A stretch of DNA of 5,430 nucleotides from DASQUP01 sp035641235 (lineage in GTDB: Bacteria > Actinomycetota > CADDZG01 > WHSQ01). Below the pieces are notes generated by a model, which saw only the letters and a list, made by a program, of their open reading frames with translations, did not search any database and was not told the origin of the DNA. Of the stretch, positions 1 through 5,122 are shown one piece after another. Made by a program: the position numbers and the translations under genes. Location: contig DASQUP010000263.1 of NCBI GenBank assembly GCA_035641235.1, positions 1 through 5,430 of the forward strand, given 5' to 3'. Position 1 is the stretch's first letter. The number at the start of each line of letters is the position of its first letter.

Positions 1-267
1 TCGTGCTCCACATTTGCTCCACGAGGGGAGAGCCTGCGAGGCCGATTCGCGCGCATCGATACTCACTTCGCCGGCTACCCGCGACGCCAGGTTGCGGGCT
101 TGCTGGGTGACCCGCGCGGAGTCGGGGTTCCTGGTGATTCCCAGGATGTGAACAATCCAAACCGGCGCGATCTGGCCTTGCTCCTTTCCCTCCGCCCGGG
201 CATCCCAAGCTTGATCAGAGGTGATCCCGTGAAAGCGAGACTTCGCTGCGAGACAACGTTGTTCCTC
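1..267 (-). CDS. Possible partial or broken gene running off the left edge
   Basis: On the minus strand, the frame after a TAG at 270-268 stays open for 89 codons to the window edge. From about codon 20 it reads like real protein, with codon third positions mostly G or C and phrases such as IAPVWIVHILGITRNPDSA and ARNLASRVAGEV. I do not recognise a family. The frame has no ATG, GTG or TTG in its first part. A strong AGGAGG (269-264) lies 7 nt before a TTG at 256-254, but that TTG is in the neighbouring frame, which stops at 215. One base too many between about 254 and 215 would join this ribosome site to the open frame. It could therefore be a frameshifted gene, the distal half of the gene whose proximal half is 523-215, or a chance opening. 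The C-terminus lies outside the window. Confidence 0.35.
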
Positions 268-523
268 CTATCTGCACCACGACTGCGCCTCTCGACTGTG
301 TCTCCTCGTTCTGATCACACGACTCAATGCAGAGGTCGACAACCGTCGTCATGATTGCGCCTGTCTTGGGATTCAGGGTTGCTCGCAGGAAATCAAACAT
401 TCCCTGATGAGGCCGGTCTTCAATGATTTGACAGCGGCGTTTGCAATCCCCGATGCGAATCGGGTCGGGGGTCGTCGGCCCCGAAACAAGGACCGGCTGA
501 TCGGCAAACACGTTGAGAGTCAT
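215..523 (-). CDS. Possible small hypothetical protein (weak)
   Basis: A minus-strand frame of 102 codons is counted from the ATG at 523-521; an ATG 11 codons further upstream, at 556, is also possible. Third codon positions are moderately G/C-rich, and nothing convincing lies on the opposite strand here. The product would be soluble, with three cysteines in its middle part and stretches such as HQGMFDFLRATLNPKTG. No domain is recognised. A GGGATGGG stretch about 9 nt before ATG 523 could serve as a weak ribosome site. The frame ends at 215, inside the start of the second minus-strand frame (267 to 1), so the two may be halves of one frameshifted gene. It would be transcribed away from the membrane-protein gene at 572. 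It could equally be non-coding. Confidence 0.25.
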   Translation of the reverse strand: MTLNVFADQPVLVSGPTTPDPIRIGDCKRRCQIIEDRPHQGMFDFLRATLNPKTGAIMTTVVDLCIESCDQNEETQSRGAVVVQIGGTTLSRSEVSLSRDHL

Positions 524-571
524 GGTGACGTACCCATCCCACCTTGCCGATTTCATTTTCTTCTCAGGCTG

Positions 572-1363
572 ATGTTCTACTTCGGCTGGGCTCGGAGCAA
601 CAGACAGGCCGAGGTCATGGGGTTGGGAAATGTGAGCCTGTTCGGCTACTCAACCCAGGACTACGTCCTGATGAGTATCAGCACTTTGTTCATCCCGCTG
701 CTCGTCATCTCGGCCCTTGCCATCGGCTGGCTGGCTTTGCATCGGCGAGTCGCTTTCATGTTGACTCTGCCGTCGGCGCGGCCGAACCTGCGAACTGCCG
801 GCCGAGCTGCCCTGGGGCTGGGGTTGTTGGCCTCTTTCGCCGCGGTGATCATTGCGACCCTGGATCCGGAGCGGGCGCCGTTGGTCCTTCCCCTTGTCCT
901 CGCCGGCGGCGCGGGCCTTGCCGCGTACGGTGGGTGGCTCGCTCGGGCCGCAGACGACTCTCACCGGCCACTCCCGCCACCTCCGCCGTGGCAACGGGCG
1001 CTGCATGTGGTGCTGCTCGGGAGCGTGATCACGCTCGCACTTTTTTGGGAGGTCTCCAAGTACGCCGACGTCGTGGGCCTCGGTTATGCGCGCAGGATCG
1101 AACAGCGCGTATCCCGGTTGCCTCATGCCACGGCGTTTAGCGAGAACCCCCTTGGCATTGTGGCACCCGGGGTAGAGGAGGGGCGCGTGGATGTGAGTCC
1201 CGAAGCGGATACCTCCACATTGCGCTATCGCACCACCGGCATGCGGTTCTTGGTCCGGTCCGGCGGTCGAGTGTTCTTGGTTCATGATGGGTGGACGCTT
1301 GCCGACGGCACGGTGATCGTCGTCCCAGACAGCGAGGAGACGCGCTGGCAATTCAGTCACTGA
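572..1363 (+). CDS. Four-helix membrane protein with soluble C-terminal domain, function unknown
   Basis: This 263-residue protein has hydrophobic segments at about 32-56, 78-97, 102-121 and 142-160. A proline-rich loop (residues 133-139, LPPPPPP type) lies before the fourth. A polar C-terminal domain of about 100 residues follows, ending in a TGMRFLVRSGGRVFLVHDGW-like stretch and then VVPDSEETRWQF. From memory this pattern, including an FGYSTQDYVL motif just before the first helix and a beta-rich tail, resembles uncharacterised membrane proteins common in Streptomyces and relatives; no function is known to me. The start is uncertain. ATG 572 retains FYFGWARSN, which I believe belongs to the family but has no strong ribosome site. 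ATG 617 and GTG 632 (with GGGGTTGGG upstream) are alternatives. Relatives often carry another hydrophobic segment before this point, so the N-terminus may be shortened. It converges with the RHH gene, 112 bases away. Confidence 0.72.
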   Translation: MFYFGWARSNRQAEVMGLGNVSLFGYSTQDYVLMSISTLFIPLLVISALAIGWLALHRRVAFMLTLPSARPNLRTAGRAALGLGLLASFAAVIIATLDPERAPLVLPLVLAGGAGLAAYGGWLARAADDSHRPLPPPPPWQRALHVVLLGSVITLALFWEVSKYADVVGLGYARRIEQRVSRLPHATAFSENPLGIVAPGVEEGRVDVSPEADTSTLRYRTTGMRFLVRSGGRVFLVHDGWTLADGTVIVVPDSEETRWQFSH

Positions 1364-1475
1364 CGAGGTGGGAGAGGTTCAGATTGTGGGAGGAACTCCC
1401 CGGAGCGCGCCCGGAACCGAGCTTGTGAGGGACATCTGGCTTTAGACGCCCATATCCGTAGATTGCACCTGACTC
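1364..1475. other. Convergent intergenic spacer with a weak stem-loop
   Basis: This spacer lies between two genes that point at each other. GGGAG (1388-1392) and CTCCC (1396-1400) can pair around a GAA loop. Neither strand has a run of T after the stem, so this is at best a poor terminator. Nothing else is visible. Confidence 0.25.
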
Positions 1476-1757
1476 TTACAAGTAGCCGAGCGACTCGAGG
1501 CGACGGCGGACTGCGTCGATCTCCGCGGGTGAAAGGGGCTCGACCTCTTCCTCCTCGTCGGGAGATGGAGAGGTCGGCGCCCGGGTAGGAACCGCGCCCG
1601 CGGGGACGTGATTGGAGGCGAGATCCCTCAGTACATAGACCACGAATTCCGTGACTGAGTGGAAACCCGAGCCCTGGATTACTTGCTTGAGCTGAACGTA
1701 CAAGGGGCGCGGGATCTTCAGGGTCACCTGACTCTCGCTGCGCGGTTCAGTCGTCAT
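1476..1757 (-). CDS. Ribbon-helix-helix (CopG/MetJ/Arc-like) DNA-binding protein, probable local regulator
   Basis: This 93-residue protein has the RHH layout. A beta strand at about residues 9-15 (SQVTLKI) is followed by a first helix at 17-28 (RPLYVQLKQVIQ), a GSGF turn at 29-32, and a second helix at 34-47 (SVTEFVVYVLRDLA). RHH proteins dimerise and insert the paired strand into the major groove, usually at short repeated sites. After the domain comes a Pro/Ala linker, an acidic run (DEEEEVE, 67-73) and a C-terminal helix, LSPAEIDAVRRRLESLGYL. The start is supported by GGAG (1767-1764) 6 nt before the ATG. It is divergent from the YezD-importer operon, and repeats cover both promoters, so autoregulation plus control of that operon is the natural inference. 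The strand-helix-helix assignment is by eye. A toxin-antitoxin role is unlikely, since no toxin-like partner adjoins it. Confidence 0.8.
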   Translation of the reverse strand: MTTEPRSESQVTLKIPRPLYVQLKQVIQGSGFHSVTEFVVYVLRDLASNHVPAGAVPTRAPTSPSPDEEEEVEPLSPAEIDAVRRRLESLGYL

Positions 1758-1809
1758 CGCTTTCTCCGCATCACGATATTCCCGAAGGAGTGCCCCCTGT
1801 TCCTGGGAC

Positions 1810-1836
1810 TTGACACTCCTATAACACTCCTATAAG
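1810..1836 (+). promoter_or_regulatory. Promoter for the YezD-importer operon
   Basis: A perfect -35 box TTGACA (1810-1815) is followed, after a short 15-bp spacer, by TATAAG (1831-1836), a five-of-six match to the -10 consensus. Transcription would begin near 1843, about 3 nt before the ATG at 1846, so the message would be nearly leaderless. The short spacer predicts weak or regulated activity. No transcript data are available here. Confidence 0.6.
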
Positions 1837-1843
1837 AGTGTCA
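1811..1843. promoter_or_regulatory. Candidate operator: tandem and inverted ACACTC half-sites
   Basis: Two exact 11-bp tandem copies of ACACTCCTATA lie at 1813-1823 and 1824-1834. An inverted half-site GAGTGT follows at 1836-1841. The outer edges form a perfect inverted repeat, TGACACTC (1811-1818) with GAGTGTCA (1836-1843), separated by 17 bp. The 11-bp period places the half-sites on one face of the helix, as expected for cooperative dimer binding by RHH proteins such as MetJ or CopG. The array covers both promoters, which suits repression. Weaker GGAGTG copies lie at 1787-1792 and 1856-1861. The binding protein is inferred to be the divergent RHH protein. Confidence 0.65.
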
Positions 1844-1844
1844 T
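1818..1844 (-). promoter_or_regulatory. Promoter for the RHH gene, overlapping and opposite
   Basis: On the minus strand, ATGACA (1844-1839, five of six to TTGACA) and TATAGG (1823-1818) are also separated by 15 bp. This mirrors the forward promoter over nearly the same bases. Transcription would start near 1811, leaving a leader of about 50 nt with a GGAG ribosome site. Polymerase could not occupy both promoters at once. Confidence 0.5.
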
Positions 1845-1845
1845 C

Positions 1846-2031
1846 ATGCACATACGGAGTGAGGCTCGTCAAGGGGCCTCCGGCGAGGACCTCGCACCGG
1901 AAGACGCCCTGCTCGCGGTCGAGCAGGCGCTCCGACGCATTCACTACGGCTCAATCCTTATCACGATCCACCAGGGCGAGGTGGTCGCCATCGAGACGTC
2001 CACAAAAGTGAGGCTCAAGCGCCGGGAGTGA
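1846..2031 (+). CDS. YezD-like small protein (DUF2292 family)
   Basis: This 61-residue protein has a charged N-terminus, a helix at about 20-32 (DALLAVEQALRRI), then the block HYGSILITIHQGEVVAIETS (33-52) and a basic end (KVRLKRRE). The 'I-x-Y-G-S-x-x-x-x-I-x-x-G-x-V-V-x-I-E' pattern is what I associate with DUF2292/YezD, a family of roughly 55-65 residues with no established biochemical role. From memory, Bacillus subtilis yezD sits with sulfate-assimilation genes, which fits the importer downstream. The start is placed at ATG 1846. No ribosome site precedes it, but the predicted transcription start is about 3 nt upstream, so leaderless translation explains the absence. A 93-nt gap separates it from the importer lipoprotein gene, compatible with co-transcription. 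The protein is cytosolic, with no signal peptide. Confidence 0.8.
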   Translation: MHIRSEARQGASGEDLAPEDALLAVEQALRRIHYGSILITIHQGEVVAIETSTKVRLKRRE

Positions 2032-2124
2032 CGTTCCCGCCCTATTGGATTGAGCAATTCCCTCGGTCGACCGGACAGCCGGAGACCCGTTCGCAGATGA
2101 CTGTCAGTCGATCGAGGAGGCAAC
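2032..2124 (+). other. Spacer with two small palindromes and the lipoprotein gene's ribosome site
   Basis: CGGTCGACCG (2064-2073) and GACTGTCAGTC (2099-2109) are small dyads. GAGGAGG (2114-2120) lies 4 nt before the GTG start at 2125. I see no convincing promoter or riboswitch, so the importer genes are probably read from the promoter before the YezD-like gene. Confidence 0.4.
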
Positions 2125-3243
2125 GTGCCAAGTACCGTTCGCAGGAACCGAGCGGGTTTTTGTCAATCACAGGTCCCATTGCATGCGCGCAGCCGCGTCC
2201 GGCGCCATCGGCTTGCCGCCGCTCTGTTAGCGATAGCCACCCTGGCCGCAGCCTGCGGTGGGGTTGCGCCCGCAGCTCAGGATGGGGCGGCTGCTTCTGG
2301 GGAGCTCACACTTCGGCTCGGCTACTTCCCGAATGTGACCCATGCCACTGCAATCGTAGGAATCGAGGAAGGGTTCTTCGAGGAGAGCATCGAAGCCGAC
2401 GTCAACCTCGAGACGGCGCCCTTCAATTCGGGCACCGAAGCGGTTGAGGCCCTGTTTTCCGGCGCGATCGACGCCACGTTCGCCGGACCGAACCCCGCCA
2501 TCAATGCCTGGCAACAGTCGCACGGGGAAGCCATCCGCATCGTCTCCGGCGCGACGTCGGGTGGAGCGTTCCTCGTCGTTCGTGAGGGCATCGATTCGGC
2601 CGAAGACCTGCGCGGCAGAACTCTCTCCAGCCCCGACCTTGGCAATACTCAGGACGTAGCGCTGCGGTCGTGGCTTAAAGACCAGGGGCTGGAAACGACA
2701 CTCGAGGGGGAGGGCGATGTCTCGATTCTTCCGCAGGACAACGCCCAGATCCTCCAAACCTTCCGTGCCGGCGAGATCGACGGAGCTTGGGTCCCAGAGC
2801 CGTGGGCGGCTCGCCTGATCGACGAGGGCGGCGGAAGGATACTCGTCGATGAGCGCGAGCTATGGGCCGATGGGGAGTACGTGACGACGCACCTCATCGT
2901 GAGTACGGCCCTCCTCGAAGAACATCCGGACGTTGTCAAGCAGTTGCTCGAGGGAGTGGTGACAGCCAACGAGTTTGTGAACGAGAAGCCCGATGATGCC
3001 AAAGTCTCCGTCAACGATGCGATCGAAGCCCTCACCGGCTCTCGAATGGCCGACGAGACCATGAGTACGGCGTGGTCCAATCTTCACTTCACTCTGGATC
3101 CGATTGCTCCTTCGCTCCGTGAGTCCGCAACTGATGCAGTTGATGTCGGACTCCTCGAGCCCGTCGATCTTGACGGCATCTACGACCTCACGCTTCTAAA
3201 TGATGTTCTTCGAGAAGCGGGCCTTCCAGGGGTAAGCGAATGA
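2125..3243 (+). CDS. ssuA-like: ABC importer substrate-binding lipoprotein, SsuA/TauA/NrtA (NMT1-like) class
   Basis: This 372-residue extracytoplasmic binding protein would deliver a small anionic ligand, probably a sulfonate, to the permease. It begins at GTG 2125, backed by GAGGAGG. The signal sequence is long: a basic N-region of 30 residues, a hydrophobic stretch (30-43), and a lipobox-type LAAAC with Cys44 as the likely lipidated residue. The mature part starts with LRLGYFPNVTHA (63-74), then GFF (83-85), GAIDATFAGPNPAINA (113-128), LGNTQD (172-177) and WVPEPWAA (222-229), all typical of the SsuA/NMT1-like periplasmic-binding fold. Length is slightly above the usual 310-340 because of the long leader. 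Its stop overlaps the ATPase start as ATGA. Alternatives are taurine, nitrate or thiamine-precursor binding; sulfonate is favoured by the YezD neighbour. Confidence 0.88.
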   Translation: MPSTVRRNRAGFCQSQVPLHARSRVRRHRLAAALLAIATLAAACGGVAPAAQDGAAASGELTLRLGYFPNVTHATAIVGIEEGFFEESIEADVNLETAPFNSGTEAVEALFSGAIDATFAGPNPAINAWQQSHGEAIRIVSGATSGGAFLVVREGIDSAEDLRGRTLSSPDLGNTQDVALRSWLKDQGLETTLEGEGDVSILPQDNAQILQTFRAGEIDGAWVPEPWAARLIDEGGGRILVDERELWADGEYVTTHLIVSTALLEEHPDVVKQLLEGVVTANEFVNEKPDDAKVSVNDAIEALTGSRMADETMSTAWSNLHFTLDPIAPSLRESATDAVDVGLLEPVDLDGIYDLTLLNDVLREAGLPGVSE

Positions 3244-4046
3244 CGGCTATAACAACCGCGCGCTCGACCGACGATCCACCGAACGCCAAGCCCGCAATTG
3301 AGATTGCAGAGCTTTCCAAGACCTACGGACCGGCGGGTACCCATGTGCTTGCGCTCGACAAGCTTTCGCTGAGGGTGTCACCAGGAGAATTCGTCTGCCT
3401 CGTGGGCGCATCGGGTTGTGGGAAGAGCACTCTTCTGAACCTCATCGCCGGACTCGATCGTCCATCGACCGGTGCCATCTCAGTTGACGCGCGACGCGTT
3501 GGTCTGCTCTTTCAGGACGCTGCACTTTTCCCCTGGCTCACAGCCGCCGCGAACATCGAACTTGCCATGAGGCTGCGGAACGTGGCCAAAACGGAACGCC
3601 GAGCGCAGACTGGTCGGCTCCTCGAACTCGTTCACTTGAATGGGTTCGCAGACAAGCGTCCACACGAGTTGTCCGGCGGCATGCGTCAGCGCGTAGCGCT
3701 CGCCCGCGCGCTGGCTCAGGATGCCGATGTCCTTCTTATGGACGAACCCTTTGGCGCGCTGGATGCCATTACTCGAGATCTTCTCCACGATGAGCTTGAG
3801 CGAGTGTGGAGGGCCACCGGGGTGACGGTTCTGTTTGTAACGCACAACGTGCGCGAGGCAGTCCGGCTTGGCGACCAAGTGCTGGTTCTATCGAGCCGCC
3901 CGGGGAGGGTGGTTGAGACCTTCACGATCGATGCGGCGAGACCCCGCCACCTCGACGACCCAAATGTTGCCGCGCTTGCCGGACTTATTACAGAGCGCCT
4001 GCGAGAGGAGGTGCGTCGCCATGCAATTCAAACATCGAATGGCTAG
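3240..4046 (+). CDS. ssuB-like: ABC importer ATP-binding protein, SsuB/TauB/NrtD class
   Basis: This 268-residue cytoplasmic ATPase powers the importer. All nucleotide-binding motifs are present: Walker A GASGCGKST (56-64), Q-loop Gln92 in LLFQDAALFPW, signature LSGGM (144-148), Walker B VLLMDEP (164-170) with catalytic Glu169, D-loop ALD (173-175) and switch His202 in FVTHN. The sequence DEPFGALDAITRDLLHDEL and the VLSSRPGRVVE ending are characteristic of the sulfonate/taurine/nitrate subfamily. The start ATG overlaps the lipoprotein stop (ATGA), and AGGGG lies 7 nt upstream, indicating coupled translation. The C-terminus overlaps the permease gene by 26 nt, and the permease ribosome site lies inside this gene. 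The protein looks intact. Substrate cannot be read from the ATPase. Confidence 0.93.
   Translation: MTAITTARSTDDPPNAKPAIEIAELSKTYGPAGTHVLALDKLSLRVSPGEFVCLVGASGCGKSTLLNLIAGLDRPSTGAISVDARRVGLLFQDAALFPWLTAAANIELAMRLRNVAKTERRAQTGRLLELVHLNGFADKRPHELSGGMRQRVALARALAQDADVLLMDEPFGALDAITRDLLHDELERVWRATGVTVLFVTHNVREAVRLGDQVLVLSSRPGRVVETFTIDAARPRHLDDPNVAALAGLITERLREEVRRHAIQTSNG
4006..4013 (+). promoter_or_regulatory. Ribosome binding site that fixes the permease start
   Basis: AGGAGGTG is a near-perfect anti-16S match, 7 to 9 nt before ATG 4021. It sits within the ATPase coding sequence. It is the reason for choosing 4021 over the in-frame upstream ATG at 3868, which would overlap the ATPase gene by 179 nt. 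Confidence 0.75.
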
Positions 4047-4905
4047 GTCGAGTGGTGAAGAAGTTGAACTCGCCGGGATCGATCAACTCGACTTACCACT
4101 CGAGCCTTCAGCGAGCCGTGTTGCTCTTTTGTGGTCGGCGTTGTGGCCGAAGCTCGCCGCTTTCGCACTATTTGTGGCTGTGTGGCAGGCGGTTGTGTGG
4201 AGTGGATGGAAACCGCAATACATTCTTCCGTCGCCGGCGACCGTGTTTGGCAGGCTAGGGGCCGACATCTCGGACGGATCGTTGATCTCTGCAACGGCAA
4301 TCACACTTCGACGAGCGGCCGTCGGGTATGGGGTCTCTCTGGTGATCGGGGTTGCTCTCGGACTGGCTGTGGCGCGTAGCCGTGTTCTCCGAGCCGCCAC
4401 AGGCTCGTTGATTACGGGGCTTCAGACGATGCCGTCGATCGCATGGTTTCCGCTGGCCATCCTGCTGTTCAAACTTTCCGAGCAAGCGATTCTGTGTGTG
4501 ATCATTCTGGGGGCTGCTCCGGCGATCGCCAACGGACTGATCCATGGAGTCGATCACGTTCCCCCACTCCTCCTTCGCGCCGGTAGGGTCCTCGGCGCGC
4601 GGGGCCTGGCATCGTATCGCCACGTCATCCTTCCGGCAGCGCTGCCGGGCTTCGTGGGCGGACTGAAGCAAGGCTGGGCATTCGCATGGCGAAGCCTGAT
4701 GGCAGGTGAGCTCTTGGTCATCATCGCCAACCGGCCATCAATCGGCGTGCGCCTCCAATTCGCCCGCGAGCTGTCCGACTCGGAAGGACTCATCGCAGTG
4801 ATGCTCCTCGTTCTCGTGATTGGCATCGTCGTGGACATCGCGCTGTTTGGGCGGCTCGATCGAATGGTGCGGCGACGATGGGGACTCGTTGACACTGCGC
4901 CGTAG
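4021..4905 (+). CDS. ssuC-like: ABC importer permease, SsuC/TauC/NrtB class
   Basis: This 294-residue inner-membrane channel subunit probably works as a homodimer with the ATPase below it. After about 42 polar residues come hydrophobic segments at about 43-61, 99-119, 137-150, 155-172, 226-237 and 257-277. Family marks are LPSPATVFGRL (69-79), PSIAWFPLAILLF (138-150), and the EAA-type coupling loop RAGRVLGARG...ILPAALPG (186-210), which docks on the ATPase. The loop keeps the conserved G and the I-x-LP ending but has RAG where many members have EAA. Length and order agree with SsuC/TauC proteins, though the N-terminal tail is rather long; Met7 (4039) is an alternative start but lacks the well-placed AGGAGGTG. 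It is the third gene of the importer operon, and the stop lies in a dyad (4904-4931). Confidence 0.92.
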   Translation: MQFKHRMARSSGEEVELAGIDQLDLPLEPSASRVALLWSALWPKLAAFALFVAVWQAVVWSGWKPQYILPSPATVFGRLGADISDGSLISATAITLRRAAVGYGVSLVIGVALGLAVARSRVLRAATGSLITGLQTMPSIAWFPLAILLFKLSEQAILCVIILGAAPAIANGLIHGVDHVPPLLLRAGRVLGARGLASYRHVILPAALPGFVGGLKQGWAFAWRSLMAGELLVIIANRPSIGVRLQFARELSDSEGLIAVMLLVLVIGIVVDIALFGRLDRMVRRRWGLVDTAP

Positions 4906-4931
4906 CTCCGCGAATGATTCGCTGTAGAGCT
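4904..4931 (+). terminator. Bipartite dyad at the end of the importer operon
   Basis: An inner inverted repeat GCGAAT/ATTCGC (4910-4915 and 4917-4922) is flanked by outer arms AGCTC (4904-4908) and GAGCT (4927-4931). In RNA it would fold as five inner pairs with a TGA loop and five outer pairs across an uneven bulge. No T-run follows, so intrinsic termination is doubtful. It could instead be a 3' stabilising stem or a protein site. Confidence 0.35.
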
Positions 4932-5114
4932 CCTTGGCGTAAGCCATTGGAGATGAGCTTGCGAACGCTGGGATGTCCCTCGAACTCATCGAGCGATCCT
5001 CTATTCCGACGGTGAATTCAGAAGGTGAGGATCTGGTAAGGGCGAAGAGCTCGTCCGGCACCGCGGCAGCCCAGCGTCGCACCGCAAAGTTACTGGGGCC
5101 ACCCAGTCGATGGC
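4906..5114. other. Region downstream of the operon without an intact gene
   Basis: After the dyad, every plus-strand frame is interrupted. The short remnant frame at 4973-5122 is listed separately. The long minus-strand frame over 4738-5220 runs into the permease gene and looks like its shadow. No promoter or RNA gene is seen. Confidence 0.4.
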
Positions 5115-5122
5115 GTGATTGA
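4973..5122 (+). pseudogene. Probable remnant of the upstream part of a LuxR-family regulator
   Basis: A 49-codon frame contains AAAQRRTAKLLG near its end. This resembles the 'AAAQG..xRAARLLGAAEALRE' helix pair that precedes the DNA-binding domain in many large actinobacterial LuxR-type regulators. Just beyond LLG, the neighbouring frame reads GATQSMA before a stop, a further resemblance to that block. The spacing to the LuxR domain is shorter than usual and crosses frames. I infer decay by frameshift and deletion; it could instead be chance similarity, since I judged it only by eye. Confidence 0.3.

Larger units (their letters stand above)
1..571. other. Left flank without a confident gene
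   Basis: No RNA gene, insertion-sequence end or clear promoter is visible in these 571 bases. The only coding signals are the two weak minus-strand frames listed separately. On the plus strand the frame of the downstream membrane protein stays open back to 407. That extension is rich in charged and odd residues and does not look translated. Confidence 0.4.

Noticed and set aside
4..22. TGCTCCAC direct repeat, two copies 11 bp apart
   Set aside because: There are only two 8-base copies at the window edge, without inverted ends or nearby integrase; this is too short to call an attachment or operator site.
407..571. Upstream extension of the membrane-protein frame
   Set aside because: The residues do not resemble a membrane or signal segment, and no ribosome site supports ATG 407.
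650..1360. 236-codon minus-strand open frame
   Set aside because: It lies wholly opposite the membrane-protein gene and has an Arg/Gln/Pro-rich composition without domain character.
1388..1400. GGAG-type stem-loop as a bidirectional terminator
   Set aside because: There are only five pairs around a three-base loop and no T-run on either side; it is kept as a weak note, not called as a terminator.
2032..2124. Possible SAM or other sulfur riboswitch before the lipoprotein gene
   Set aside because: The gap is only 93 nt, with small palindromes and no recognisable multi-helix junction or conserved riboswitch core.
3128..3142. CAACTG-ATG-CAGTTG inverted repeat
   Set aside because: It lies inside the lipoprotein coding sequence, in frame with normal codons, and has no flanking regulatory context.
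3868..4020. Upstream in-frame start for the permease
   Set aside because: It would overlap the ATPase gene by 179 nt and gives an Arg-rich leader, whereas AGGAGGTG is well placed for ATG 4021.
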